Shown piece after piece: positions 16,547 to 25,450 of a DNA stretch of 47,829 bases (positions are counted from its first letter, which is position 1; each line of letters starts with the position of its first letter). The position numbers and the translations under genes are program-made. The stretch is taken from contig DYPL01000015.1 in the NCBI GenBank assembly GCA_020719945.1, forward strand, positions 1-47,829, read 5' to 3'. Source of the stretch: Turneriella parva. GTDB taxonomy: Bacteria; Spirochaetota; Leptospiria; Turneriellales; Turneriellaceae. The notes under the pieces were generated by a model, which saw nothing but the letters and a program-made list of their open reading frames with translations, was not told where the DNA came from and made no database searches.

Positions 16547-17055
16547 TGAAGAAATTCGCGGCACTGTTTTTTCCCGCTGTATTGTTTGCAGCAGAAATAG
16601 GATACGTCGATCTTGACTATGTAATCGACAATTCTTTCCTGAAAGAACGCGTTGCTGCCGATAATGCAGCCGAAAAAAAAATCCTTGCGGAAGAACAATC
16701 GGCAATCCTACATGAAATGGCAGCGATTCGCTCAGAACAGATTACGCTTGCTTCGCTGCTCACATACCAGGAATACCAGAAAACGACAAAAGAATACGAC
16801 TTGCGCCTTCGTGAAAAAGAAGCCCGACTCAAGGAAGCCTTTGAACGATACGCAGCATGGGAAAAATCGAATTCTGCCCTCTTGTACGATGAGCTGCATG
16901 CCGTGTTGAAAATGGTGGCAGCAGAAAAAAAAGTGCGTGTCATTGTCAACCGGCCCAATACAGTGCTCTATGGAGAACGCGACTTGGATCTGAGCCAAAA
17001 CGTTCTCGATATTCTCAACAAAATCTCAGAACGAGATAAGGCAACGACGAGGTGA
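16546..17055 (+). CDS. ompH: OmpH/Skp-family periplasmic chaperone
   Basis: Skp holds unfolded outer-membrane proteins in the periplasm. The 169-aa product has a signal peptide (MKKFAALFFPAVLFA), then IGYVDLDYVIDNS, the usual start of the OmpH domain. A long charged coiled-coil tentacle region (about 35-115) and a closing KVRVIVNRPNTVLYGERDLDLSQNVL strand/helix follow, which match the family C-terminus. Length is normal for Skp. A longer frame from 16318 reads through the preceding gene and is not credible; ATG 16546 overlaps its stop as TGATG. The ompH-lpxD order is a classic envelope arrangement, though bamA and fabZ are absent. Confidence 0.85.
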   Translation: MKKFAALFFPAVLFAAEIGYVDLDYVIDNSFLKERVAADNAAEKKILAEEQSAILHEMAAIRSEQITLASLLTYQEYQKTTKEYDLRLREKEARLKEAFERYAAWEKSNSALLYDELHAVLKMVAAEKKVRVIVNRPNTVLYGERDLDLSQNVLDILNKISERDKATTR

Positions 17056-17056
17056 T

Positions 17057-18100
17057 ATGCAGCTCAAAGAAATTGCACAGGTGACCGGCACCACTCTGAA
17101 AGGAAACGGGACAATAGAAATTAAAGGCCCCGGAGATATTGAAATTCACTCTCATCTGAATCCGGAAAATCCTGTCGCCCCAGCTACCATTTATTTTGTG
17201 GAAACTGCCCGCATACTGCGCGACAGGCCCGAACTCAAAAAAGCAGACGCCGTGCTGACAACGCAGGAGCTTGCTTCAGAATTCGAGAATGCGATACTGG
17301 CAACGGAAAAAGAAATTCGTCTCGCCTTTATTTCTCTTCTCAATACCTTTGCGCCCAAATTACAACGGTCCAACCTTCGCTCCGCTGCCTGGATTGCAGA
17401 AGATGCTTACGTAGCCGAAGATGCAGTGATCATGCCGGGAACTGTAATTCTCTCTGGATCACGCATTGGCAGCGGTACCATACTCTATCCCCATGTCACC
17501 ATAGAAGAGAATGCCATCGTGGGATCCAACTGCATTCTGTATTCAAACTCGGTTGTTGGCCACCACTGCATTGTTGGCGATGGTTGCATTCTGCACTCCG
17601 GGTCTGTCATTGGAGCAGACGGGTTTGGTTTTCGCGATATAGACGGAGTTCGCTATAAAATTCCGCAGATAGGAAATGTTATTCTGGACGAAGATGTGGA
17701 ACTTGGAGCCGGAACGACAATTGACCGGGCAACGATAGATTCCACCCGAATTGGAGCGCACACCAAAATTGACGACCAGGTGCATATTGGGCATAACTGC
17801 CAGATTGGGCGCAACGTATATATTGCAGGAAACGCAGGTATCGCAGGATCTGTTGTGGTAGAAGACGGAGCCGTAATAGCAGGACAGGCTGGTATAGCAG
17901 ACCACGTTACAATCGGGAAAGGAACAGTCGTCCTTGGGATGACCGGAGTGCCCGCCAGCCTGGAACCTGGAAAAGTCTATTTTGGTATTCCAGCCCGGCC
18001 CGTTCGCGAAATGCATAAAATCAATTCCTCGCTATCTGAACTGCCCGATATTCTTAAAAGACTCAAAAAAATCGAAGATGAGCAGAATCCTCGCATTTGA
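17057..18100 (+). CDS. lpxD: UDP-3-O-acylglucosamine N-acyltransferase
   Basis: LpxD adds the second hydroxyacyl chain to UDP-acylglucosamine in lipid A synthesis. An N-terminal uridine-binding domain (about 1-105, IYFVETARI) leads to left-handed parallel beta-helix hexapeptide repeats (110-300). These include the family block GADGFGFRDIDGVRYKIPQIG and ELGAGTTIDRATIDSTRIG. The catalytic histidine is His246 in IGHNCQIG, preceded by His243. A C-terminal helix (320-345) would bind acyl carrier protein. Length is typical. SD GAGG lies before ATG 17057, and the gene follows ompH by 1 bp. Confidence 0.96.
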   Translation: MQLKEIAQVTGTTLKGNGTIEIKGPGDIEIHSHLNPENPVAPATIYFVETARILRDRPELKKADAVLTTQELASEFENAILATEKEIRLAFISLLNTFAPKLQRSNLRSAAWIAEDAYVAEDAVIMPGTVILSGSRIGSGTILYPHVTIEENAIVGSNCILYSNSVVGHHCIVGDGCILHSGSVIGADGFGFRDIDGVRYKIPQIGNVILDEDVELGAGTTIDRATIDSTRIGAHTKIDDQVHIGHNCQIGRNVYIAGNAGIAGSVVVEDGAVIAGQAGIADHVTIGKGTVVLGMTGVPASLEPGKVYFGIPARPVREMHKINSSLSELPDILKRLKKIEDEQNPRI

Positions 18101-18566
18101 TTACGGCTTAAAAAGAACGGGAGTAGCCGTAACCGATCCCGATAGAATTGTCATTTCTCCACTGGAACAACTGCTCACCACGGAACAGGATTTTTCGGCA
18201 AAAGTACAAAAGCTGATACAGGAATATAGTCCCGGCATGGTATTGATAGGCTGGCCTGCTCATGATAACAAAATCCTTGATATTCACCAGGCTATTCAAA
18301 TTTTCAGGGAAAAACTGCAGGTTCAGTATCCGCAGTTACAGGTAGTCTATCAGGATGAATCTTTTTCGTCCGCCGAAGCCAATCGAATTTATACGCAGAA
18401 GCACGGAAGTTCCGGCAATGCAAAAAAGAAAATAGCCCAGAAAAAAAAACAGATCGATTCGCTGGCAGCCTCGCTTATTCTGGAGTCGTATCTTCAGACG
18501 CGGGATTTTCCATCAGCACACTCAGGCTCAGATCCGGAACAAACTCAATCACCGGTGCCTGTTTAA
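18078..18566 (+). CDS. ruvX: Putative pre-16S rRNA nuclease / Holliday junction resolvase-like RuvX (YqgF)
   Basis: YqgF processes the 5' end of 16S rRNA and has an RNase H-like fold. The 162-aa product shows AFDYGLKRTGVAV (first Asp), VLIGWPAHD (family: VGLPL...G), YQDESFSSAEA (second acid) and KKQIDSLAASLILESYL (third Asp). The start at 18078 lies 23 bases inside lpxD. After the core, about 27 residues (DFPSAHSGSDPEQT onward) form an extra tail whose codons lie antisense to the conserved end of rbfA, giving a 92-bp convergent overlap. That tail is probably non-essential sequence forced by the overlap. Confidence 0.88.
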   Translation: MSRILAFDYGLKRTGVAVTDPDRIVISPLEQLLTTEQDFSAKVQKLIQEYSPGMVLIGWPAHDNKILDIHQAIQIFREKLQVQYPQLQVVYQDESFSSAEANRIYTQKHGSSGNAKKKIAQKKKQIDSLAASLILESYLQTRDFPSAHSGSDPEQTQSPVPV

Positions 18567-18816
18567 GACGAAGCTGTCTGCCTATCACTCCGCGAATAAA
18601 TCCGGCTGCATTGCGAAGGGCCCGCAGGGTAGCCTTTTTTCCGTCTGTGTCTTCCATTATGGAAACATAAATTTTAGCGACTGTATTATCTTTGTTTAAT
18701 TCTACCTTTGTAAAGGTAGCAAAGCCAATGGCCGGGCTTTTGAGTTCCCGGAAATAGAGCTCTGCCATCAGTGTAAGAATTCTGCTTTCCAGCCGCTGTT
18801 TGGCTACTTCATTCAT
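18475..18816 (-). CDS. rbfA: Ribosome-binding factor A
   Basis: RbfA assists late 30S maturation at the 16S 5' helix. The 113-aa KH-like protein has RLESRILTLMAELYFRELKSP, FTKVELNKDNTVAKIYVSI, ALRNAAGFIRGVIGRQLRLKQAPVIEFVPD, all family landmarks. Its start overlaps the infB stop (ATGA). It ends the rimP-nusA-infB-rbfA operon, and truB and rpsO, which often follow, are absent because the convergent ruvX occupies the space. The last 92 bp of the gene are antisense to ruvX coding sequence. Confidence 0.93.
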   Translation of the reverse strand: MNEVAKQRLESRILTLMAELYFRELKSPAIGFATFTKVELNKDNTVAKIYVSIMEDTDGKKATLRALRNAAGFIRGVIGRQLRLKQAPVIEFVPDLSLSVLMENPASEDTTPE

Positions 18817-21086
18817 GATTCTTTTACTTTTTCTTTGGATGCTGCTGCATCGGAGCGTTTTTTGTCTTCTGCGATAATAGACTCATAGGTGCGCTTGGTT
18901 TCTTTTACCATATATGATTCTATGATATCGCCTTCTTTAATGTCGTTATAGTTTTCGAGGAGGATACCGCACTCAAAACCTTCGCGCACCTCGCCAACAT
19001 CTTCTTGGAATCGCTTGAGGCTTTTCAGTTTGCCAGTGTATATTACCACGCCTTCGCGAACAACGCGGATTGGATTGTTACGCTTCACAAAACCTGAAGT
19101 AACCATACATCCAGCGACTGTTCCAACGGCTGAGATTTTAAATGTCTGGCGAATTTCCAGCTCACCTGTAATCTCTTCCGAAATGTCGGGAGAAAGCATG
19201 CCGGCCAGAGCAGATTTCACGTCGTCAATGACCTGGTAGATAATGCTGTAATAGCGGATTTCAACGTGTTCGTTGGCTGCCACGTCTTTTACTCTTTTAT
19301 TGGCTCTCGTGTTAAATCCAATCACGAGAGCATTGGCAGCAGAGGCAAGCATGACATCGGATTCGTTGATTTCCCCGGTGGAGGCAAACACGACATTGAC
19401 GCGCACCTGGCTGGAAGAAAGTTTTTCCAGAGAAGCCTGAAGTGCTTCGACAGATCCGCGAACATCTGCTTTCAGAATAATTTTGAATTCCTGAATTTTT
19501 CCATCTTCGATAAATTCGCTGAGATTTTCAAGTTTTACTTTTTTAATCTGCTGGGCCTGTTGCTGTCTGGCAAGCTCCTGCCGCTTTTCTGCAATCGATT
19601 TAACTTCTTTTTCGGATTCAAGAACGTGGAATGGGTCCCCTGCATTGGGAACACCCGAAAGCCCGATAATTTCTACCGGCATGGCTGGAGGGGCTTCGTC
19701 TATGCGCTGGCCTTTGTCATTGTGCATGGCACGAACGCGACCTGACTCCACTCCCACGAGAAATGGGTCACCCACTCTAAGGGTTCCAGCACTCACAAGA
19801 ATGGTTGCAACAGGACCACGCCCCTGGTCCAATTTGGCTTCAATAACAGTTCCCACAGCGCGCTTCGTTGGGGAAGCCTTAAGCTCCATCACCTCGGTGA
19901 GGGTAAGAATGGCCTCCTCTAATTTATCGAGGTTCAATTTCTTGAGAGCAGATACTTCTACAAATGTTGTATCTCCACCCCATTCTTCGGGAACGAGATT
20001 ATACTGCATGAGCTCTTGGCGAACCCGTTCCGGATTTGCCTCGGGCTTATCGACTTTGTTAACCGCTACGATGATGGGAACTTTGGCATCGCGTGCATGC
20101 GAAATAGCCTCTACCGTCTGTGGCATCACTCCGTCATCCGCAGCTACCACAAGAACAACAATATCGGTTGTTTTTGCACCGCGCGCGCGCATGGCTGTAA
20201 ACGCCTCGTGGCCCGGTGTATCGAGAAATGTAATTTTTCCTTTGGGGCGCGTTACTTGGTACGCACCGATATGCTGCGTAATACCACCGGCCTCGCCAGA
20301 AGCAATGTCTGTCTCGCGTAAAGCATCGAGCAGTTTGGTTTTACCATGATCGACATGGCCCATAATGGTTACAACGGGCGGACGAATCTGCAGTTCTTCT
20401 TCTTTGTCTTGTTCTTCTTCTACGAGAGTTTCGTCGTAAAGAGAGACAAGTTCTACCTCTACTCCATACTCCGAGGCGACCAGCGTCACTGTTTCTGCAT
20501 CGATGCTTTGGGTAATGGTAGCCATTACGCCCATACGCATGAGTTTGGTAATGATGTCCGAAGTTTTGATATTGAGTTTGCGGGCTAATTCGCCTACCTG
20601 GATAAATTCTGTAATTTTTATTTTGGAAGGAATACTGGAACTCTGCAGAGAGTCCTGTCTGCCACCACGCCCCTTACTACCCTTGCCAATAAAAAACTTC
20701 TCATGCTCTTTTTGCTTAAGGATGTCTTCGCGCAGATTTGACTTCTTTTTGGCAGGCGTCGCTTTTTTAGGTTTACTGGCATCCGTAACCGGAGGCACAA
20801 CGGGAGCTGTTGGTTCAATAAAAACGGTTCTTTCGCGCGGCGGTCTTTTATCTTCCCGTTTTTCTACGGGTCGCTGTTCCTGGGGAACACTCGCTGCTGG
20901 ACGGGACAGTATCTGCGGCGAAGAGGTTGGATTTGCAGGTTCTGCAACCTTCTGTTGAATTTCAGCTTTTGCAGCTTCTACTTTCTTCTCTTTCTCGTGC
21001 TGCTGGTGCGAAATCTGGTCCGCAATGGTTCCACCCTTCCCGCTCTTTTTTAGTACAATTTTATTCCCTTTGGGTTTATCCATCAT
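18813..21086 (-). CDS. infB: Translation initiation factor IF-2
   Basis: IF-2 is the GTPase that places initiator tRNA in the P site and joins the subunits. A charged, proline-rich N-terminus (1-155) precedes the IF2_N helix bundle (about 160-215). The G domain follows with G1 GHVDHGKT at 243-250, GGITQHIG (switch I), DTPGHEAF (G3), NKVDKPE (G4) and SALKK (G5), and domains II-IV run to residue 757. Two adjacent ATGs (21086 and 21083) are possible. AGGA about 9 bases upstream supports this region as the start. It lies 31 bp after nusA and overlaps rbfA by 4 bp. Confidence 0.97.
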   Translation of the reverse strand: MMDKPKGNKIVLKKSGKGGTIADQISHQQHEKEKKVEAAKAEIQQKVAEPANPTSSPQILSRPAASVPQEQRPVEKREDKRPPRERTVFIEPTAPVVPPVTDASKPKKATPAKKKSNLREDILKQKEHEKFFIGKGSKGRGGRQDSLQSSSIPSKIKITEFIQVGELARKLNIKTSDIITKLMRMGVMATITQSIDAETVTLVASEYGVEVELVSLYDETLVEEEQDKEEELQIRPPVVTIMGHVDHGKTKLLDALRETDIASGEAGGITQHIGAYQVTRPKGKITFLDTPGHEAFTAMRARGAKTTDIVVLVVAADDGVMPQTVEAISHARDAKVPIIVAVNKVDKPEANPERVRQELMQYNLVPEEWGGDTTFVEVSALKKLNLDKLEEAILTLTEVMELKASPTKRAVGTVIEAKLDQGRGPVATILVSAGTLRVGDPFLVGVESGRVRAMHNDKGQRIDEAPPAMPVEIIGLSGVPNAGDPFHVLESEKEVKSIAEKRQELARQQQAQQIKKVKLENLSEFIEDGKIQEFKIILKADVRGSVEALQASLEKLSSSQVRVNVVFASTGEINESDVMLASAANALVIGFNTRANKRVKDVAANEHVEIRYYSIIYQVIDDVKSALAGMLSPDISEEITGELEIRQTFKISAVGTVAGCMVTSGFVKRNNPIRVVREGVVIYTGKLKSLKRFQEDVGEVREGFECGILLENYNDIKEGDIIESYMVKETKRTYESIIAEDKKRSDAAASKEKVKES

Positions 21087-21117
21087 ATCGAAAGTATCCT
21101 GCCTTTGTCACAATTAT

Positions 21118-22509
21118 TTACGCCTGTGGTGTGTCACCCTCAATATTGGAGGCAGGTTCGTCATCATCTTCCTCTTCAAACACAACGTTTTCTGCGAGAA
21201 TTTCCAGAATTCTCAGCGCAGTAGAAGTACCAATGCCTTCAATAGAAACAAGATCTTCTTCGCTCATACTCACGATGTCTTCAATGTAGCGTATCCCGCC
21301 ATCTGCGAGAATATTGATAATGCGCCTAGTAAGTCCCGGAAGTTCCGTAAGCGGCGTGCCTTGCTCTTCATCTTCGTCTTCCTCGATGGGCTTGGCGAAA
21401 AGTTCGTCGAGACGCTTGCGAGCTTCTGGGGAAGACATTTCATCTGAAAATTGAGATTCTGATTTTACATCGAGACGAAATCCCGTAACCTGAGACGCCA
21501 GCTTAACATTGGAACCTTCTCGGCCAATGGCAATGGAAAGGTCTTTGTCTGGAATTACGACGAGAGCCTCTTTGTTGGAGGGATCTACTTTTACAGTCGA
21601 TGGAGTTGCCGGAGTCATGGCATTGATTATGAGCTCGCGCGGATCCTGGGAGTATTCCACGATATCAATTCTCTCGTTGCCCAGTTCGCGGATGATAGAC
21701 TGAATGCGAACTCCTCTTGGTCCCACACAGGCACCAACGGGATCCACATCATAGCGGTTAGAAGCAACGACTACTTTTGTGCGTATGCCGGGAACGCGCG
21801 CGATATTTCTTATTTCTACAATGCGGTCGTAAATTTCGGGAATTTCCATTTCGAAAAGTTTTTGGACAAATTTTTTATCTGCCCGCGAAACTACGGCGCG
21901 CAACCCCCGTGGATCGCTTTCTATCGAATACAAAAGAACTTTTATTTTATCTTCGGTACGGTATCTCTCGCCGGGAACCTGGTGGCGAATAGGCATCACT
22001 GCTTCAATTTTTCCAAGGTCGACAAATATGGTATCGGCTTTTTTGCGGAGAATATAGCCATTCATCAGCTCGCCGGCCTTGCTCTCGTACTCTGCTCTCA
22101 GCTTGTTCTGCTCCAGATTGCGCAGCCTTTGTGATACAACCTGCATGGCTGTCTGCGCTGCAATGCGACCATACTCGATGGGACGCTCTTCAATTTCCAT
22201 CTCATTGCCTATTTGTGCTTCGGGATTGATCGCTCGCGCCTCTTCCAGGGAAATCTGCATTCCCGGCATCACAACGTTATCGACAACCGAACGAGTAGCG
22301 AGCACATAGACATCATCTTTTTCTTTATCAAACACGACTCGAATATTTTCTTTAGAATTAAACTTCTTGCGATAAGCTGCAATCAACCCCGCTTCTATAA
22401 TTTCAAACACTTCTTCGCGATCAAATCCCTTGTCAGAAACAACCTGGTGCATACTCTCAAAAAATTGTTTGGATTGCTGATTCGCTGCTTTTACTTTTGC
22501 TTTGGCCAT
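21118..22509 (-). CDS. nusA: Transcription termination/antitermination factor NusA
   Basis: NusA binds RNA polymerase and nascent RNA to modulate pausing, termination and antitermination. The 463-aa protein has the NusA N-domain (1-130), S1 domain (about 135-200, GYILRKKADTIFVDLGKIEAVMP), two KH domains (ASNRYDVDPVGACVGPRGVRIQSI and IAIGREGSNVKLASQ), and a helix-hairpin-helix segment with SIEGIGTSTALRILEILAE. It closes in an acidic tail. SD GAGG lies before ATG 22509. It follows rimP and precedes infB, the standard order. Confidence 0.97.
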   Translation of the reverse strand: MAKAKVKAANQQSKQFFESMHQVVSDKGFDREEVFEIIEAGLIAAYRKKFNSKENIRVVFDKEKDDVYVLATRSVVDNVVMPGMQISLEEARAINPEAQIGNEMEIEERPIEYGRIAAQTAMQVVSQRLRNLEQNKLRAEYESKAGELMNGYILRKKADTIFVDLGKIEAVMPIRHQVPGERYRTEDKIKVLLYSIESDPRGLRAVVSRADKKFVQKLFEMEIPEIYDRIVEIRNIARVPGIRTKVVVASNRYDVDPVGACVGPRGVRIQSIIRELGNERIDIVEYSQDPRELIINAMTPATPSTVKVDPSNKEALVVIPDKDLSIAIGREGSNVKLASQVTGFRLDVKSESQFSDEMSSPEARKRLDELFAKPIEEDEDEEQGTPLTELPGLTRRIINILADGGIRYIEDIVSMSEEDLVSIEGIGTSTALRILEILAENVVFEEEDDDEPASNIEGDTPQA

Positions 22510-22533
22510 ATTTTCCTCTTTTCTATAGTAATC

Positions 22534-23058
22534 CTAAAAATCAAGATGCAGGTGAACCTGCTGAATCGCTGTAAGATTGAGTTCCATCGTTTGCGGCGGT
22601 TTGTTTTTTCCGATGATTCCCTGGTTTCGGTTAAATTTAACATCGGCTGTTTTCCAGCGTGTAAGATCCCCGTCCCGTTCTAAAAAACTCAAAATTCTGG
22701 TATCACTTTTTCCGCTTTCCTGGAGATAGCGTACTTTCATGGGCCGCTTGCGAAATCTCTCCAGATCGTCTGGCAACCGCAGTTGTCTTTCTGCACCGGG
22801 AGAAGATACCTCCACCGTATACTGCTCTGGCATTGTTTCCACCATCCCAAGCATGTGGTGATACACATGCGCGTACTGCTCGCATTCCTCTATGGTGGGG
22901 GAGCCGGTTTCGCTGATAATTTTATCGAGAAAGATCTGTAGCCTCACTCCTTTTTTTCCATGGATGAAGATTAAATCAAACAGAGAAAACCCGACAGGCA
23001 AGGCTTCTGTTGCATATTGCCTTGCTTTTTCTTCCCAGCTATCTGCTTTCTCGTCCAT
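22534..23058 (-). CDS. rimP: Ribosome maturation factor RimP
   Basis: RimP supports 30S assembly. The 174-aa product carries VGFSLFDLIFIHGKKGVRLQIFLDK, IEECEQYAHVYHHML and YTVEVSSPGAERQLRLPDDLERFRKRPMKVRYL, the last being the family's S-P-G-x-x-R-P-L hallmark region in a variant form (SPGAERQL). I start at ATG 23058 because GGAG lies six bases upstream; a TTG two codons earlier is possible. It heads rimP-nusA-infB-rbfA and follows a strong terminator at 23155-23185, so the operon probably has its own promoter, which I could not define. Confidence 0.92.
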   Translation of the reverse strand: MDEKADSWEEKARQYATEALPVGFSLFDLIFIHGKKGVRLQIFLDKIISETGSPTIEECEQYAHVYHHMLGMVETMPEQYTVEVSSPGAERQLRLPDDLERFRKRPMKVRYLQESGKSDTRILSFLERDGDLTRWKTADVKFNRNQGIIGKNKPPQTMELNLTAIQQVHLHLDF

Positions 23059-23154
23059 TGTCAACTCCCAGTTCGCTCCAGCCTCTGAAAAAATCCTCTG
23101 TCCAACAACATTACAGGATCCGGATCTTCATTGGTTATGGATTTCTGAACGCGC

Positions 23155-23185
23155 TTCCAAAACAAAAAGCGGCCAAGGCCGCTTT
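23155..23185 (-). terminator. Intrinsic terminator between the LamG-like gene and rimP
   Basis: A palindrome, AAAGCGGCC at 23166-23174 and GGCCGCTTT at 23177-23185, forms a GC-rich stem. On the minus strand it is followed at once by TTTTTGTTTT. It lies about 75 bp past the stop of the LamG/FN3 gene and separates it from the rimP operon. Confidence 0.8.
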
Positions 23186-23258
23186 GATCCAATGTATCTG
23201 CGTGCGACAGGCCGTCAACTTAAAAAGAACGACTGTGATATCCTTATACAGAGTTTAC

Positions 23259-24890
23259 CTAAGGCTGCAAGCGGGAAAAAACAGGCTGCGAAAATACAGA
23301 TTCGTGATCGGCCCTGTCGGGGGTTTCCATGTAAGAAGAATCAACCGCAGTAAGCCAGAAATAATATGGCATATTGGGTTGCAAAAGGGGATATTCATAC
23401 AGGAGCCGGGGCGACTTCATGGCATGGGCATAATTTGTCGTGATCAAACTATTGTCTAACGTAATTTCCAGATAGTTTACATAGCGGGGATCCTTTGTGG
23501 TATGCCTTGCATTGGCATCTGTAAACGGTGTGAGCACGCCGGTAGCAAGATCGATAGCCTTATAGCGAATTACGCCGAGCGGCTCACCCGGGGCAAGGCC
23601 ATAGTACAGATGATACCTGCCCCCTTGCAAAACGTCCATTTCCGCGTTGCGCATAAAGCGAATCGTTAAAGAAGAATTCGTCGTATCTATTACCTGCAGG
23701 CCTCGCGGAGCAGAGGGAGGAAGATTTTTTTCGACCAGGATTTCTGTCTTAGAAACAATCGGAGACGTAAGACCACGGGCATCAGAGAAGAACTCAATTT
23801 TATACTGATAAAAGCGCCCCCGTACATCGAGCTCTGGAGTAACGAATTCAAATGGAATAACAAACTCACTCGTATCTCCCGGAAAACGAAAATCGGCAGC
23901 CCGTATTTTGAACAGAACCTTTGTCCCCTGCGGTTCTGTTTTTGTGATGATTGCAGAGATCAACCGGGAATCGGAAACGCCCGCATCGAATACGTGCGAA
24001 ACATACTCTCCCGGCTTTTGCTCCAGAATCTGCCCGTTGCGCTGTATCCCTTCAAACGCACCGGGTGTAAGCGCGGGAGAAAGTACACTATGGGTGAGAA
24101 TAAGCTCATCCATGGAGGCAAGCAATCCTCTGCCAATCACCAATGGAGATTTATCCCAGCGGTGGTAATGTGGAATATATAATGTTCCACGTGGATTTCC
24201 ATCCGCAGTCAAAAATCTGCGGTTTTGCTCCCTGCCATTCATGTATAAACTTAAAGATCCATCCGCATCATTGTAAACGATGAGAACACTGCTCATCCTG
24301 TTTACGGAAAGAGAATCCCTGGCAGTAATGCGAACAGACGAGAGAGAATTTTCTGCATCATAAAAGAAATGAGTAAAATCTGCCTCAATGAGACCCTGTC
24401 GCATGCTCACCGAAAAACCATGTCGCTGCCCTTCAAAAACAGCTTCCCTTCGCAGAATATTCATCGTAGCACTTTTCTGGTATGGCTGAATCATGAAAAA
24501 GATGGAAAAACTTCTGCCATCCGATGCACCGGGAGAAAATAGAAAATCGCCGGTCTTAACAATAATTTCGTGGGCAGGCTGCTCAAAGCTCGCCGCAGAT
24601 CCAAGACTTCCATTGGCAGGAAGCCGTTTGTAAGATTCCCGCATCATTCTGCCGGGAATTTCATTTTTATGCTCAAAAGAAAGATGCAGAGTATCGCTGG
24701 CATTGTCTGCCTGTACGGCAAGCGGCTTGAGTGACAATTCCTTACCCGACACAATTCCTGTAGAATTGAACGCGCGAAATGGCCGCCCTCCCCCTTCGGA
24801 GAACACAAAGGAAGAAGAGGAGCGAAAATCTGCCTGCACAAAAAAGACAGTAAGCGTTATAAAAAATGAAACCCGCAAAAACAACTTCAC
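23259..24890 (-). CDS. Secreted LamG-like / fibronectin type III protein
   Basis: The 543-aa product begins with a signal peptide (MKLFLRVSFFITLTVFFVQA, GTG start). About 115-290 resembles a concanavalin A-like/LamG jelly roll: SFSIFFMIQPY, SSVLIVYNDADGSLSLYMNGREQ, then IGRGLLASMDELILTHSVLSP, the usual small-displacement pattern for LamG. From about 385 a fibronectin type III-like module follows (PPSAPRGLQVIDTTNSSLTIRF ... YYFWLTAVDSS). Such architectures bind glycans or proteins at the cell surface. It starts 20 bp after rpiB and ends before a strong terminator, so it is co-transcribed with rpiB for no obvious metabolic reason. Export route and ligand are unknown. Confidence 0.8.
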   Translation of the reverse strand: MKLFLRVSFFITLTVFFVQADFRSSSSFVFSEGGGRPFRAFNSTGIVSGKELSLKPLAVQADNASDTLHLSFEHKNEIPGRMMRESYKRLPANGSLGSAASFEQPAHEIIVKTGDFLFSPGASDGRSFSIFFMIQPYQKSATMNILRREAVFEGQRHGFSVSMRQGLIEADFTHFFYDAENSLSSVRITARDSLSVNRMSSVLIVYNDADGSLSLYMNGREQNRRFLTADGNPRGTLYIPHYHRWDKSPLVIGRGLLASMDELILTHSVLSPALTPGAFEGIQRNGQILEQKPGEYVSHVFDAGVSDSRLISAIITKTEPQGTKVLFKIRAADFRFPGDTSEFVIPFEFVTPELDVRGRFYQYKIEFFSDARGLTSPIVSKTEILVEKNLPPSAPRGLQVIDTTNSSLTIRFMRNAEMDVLQGGRYHLYYGLAPGEPLGVIRYKAIDLATGVLTPFTDANARHTTKDPRYVNYLEITLDNSLITTNYAHAMKSPRLLYEYPLLQPNMPYYFWLTAVDSSYMETPDRADHESVFSQPVFSRLQP

Positions 24891-24910
24891 GGGTTTAGTA
24901 TCGGCGCAAA

Positions 24911-25342
24911 TCAGCGGGAGACTTCGTCGATTTTTTTCACGCGAATTTCATGGCGGCCACCATCAAACGGCGTTTTAAGAAATATATCGATAAAGCGGAA
25001 CGCCATATCGGGGGCGATAATGCGGCCACCGAGAGTGATCAGGTTGGCATCGTTATGGCGGCGGCACATTTCGGCACCAAAATCGTCGTGGATAAGCGCA
25101 GCACGCACTCCTTGGAAGCGGTTTGCCGTCATGGAAGCGCCTATTCCACTGCCACAAAGAATGATGCCCTTTTCTACCTCTCCACTCTGCACCTTTTTGG
25201 CGGCGGCAGCAATCACATCCGGGTAGTCTACGGAATCCGTTGAATGCGCTCCTACGTCTACAAATTCAATGTCTTTAAAATGCTTTTTGATGAGTTCTTT
25301 GAGTTCAAACCCACCGTGATCCGATCCAATTACAAGTTTCAT
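24911..25342 (-). CDS. rpiB: Ribose-5-phosphate isomerase B
   Basis: RpiB interconverts ribose-5-phosphate and ribulose-5-phosphate. The 143-aa product shows IGSDHGGFELK (5-14), DSVDYPDVI, the catalytic Cys63 in ILCGSGIGASM, and RRHNDANLITLGGR with the ring-opening His96. I start at ATG 25342, where the family begins; upstream in-frame codons to 25414 are unlike the family. TTTGCA at -34 and no ribosome-binding site fit a leaderless transcript. RpiB and galactose-6-phosphate isomerase LacAB are related, but the Cys/His set favours RpiB. Confidence 0.93.
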   Translation of the reverse strand: MKLVIGSDHGGFELKELIKKHFKDIEFVDVGAHSTDSVDYPDVIAAAAKKVQSGEVEKGIILCGSGIGASMTANRFQGVRAALIHDDFGAEMCRRHNDANLITLGGRIIAPDMAFRFIDIFLKTPFDGGRHEIRVKKIDEVSR

Positions 25343-25347
25343 CTGCC

Positions 25348-25376
25348 AAGATGTTCTGCTTGCCATCCTCTGCAAA
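25348..25376 (-). promoter_or_regulatory. Putative leaderless promoter of rpiB
   Basis: On the minus strand TTTGCA (25371-25376), 17 nt, and CATCTT (25348-25353) end 5 nt before the chosen ATG. The -35 match is weaker than at other sites. Confidence 0.35.
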
Positions 25377-25404
25377 TCTTTTTTTATTGCTCTAAACGCG
25401 GTAT

Positions 25405-25429
25405 ATCCCGTCAATATTGACAGCGGGAT
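25405..25429. promoter_or_regulatory. Nested palindrome between rpiB and the TPR/barrel gene
   Basis: ATCCCG (25405-25410) and CGGGAT (25424-25429) enclose a perfect 10-bp palindrome TCAATATTGA (25411-25420). TTGACA at 25417-25422 lies inside it, 34 nt before the ATG at 25451. Unlike other such heads, AAGGAG also precedes this ATG. It could be an operator over a -35 box, or a hairpin in a leader. Confidence 0.4.
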
Positions 25430-25450
25430 TACTTCTGTTAAGGAGCCATT

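Noticed and set aside
22892-23459. Plus-strand open frames across the rimP/LamG gap
   Set aside because: The encoded proteins have no coherent domain and run antisense to rimP and the LamG gene; the region's only clear element is the minus-strand terminator.
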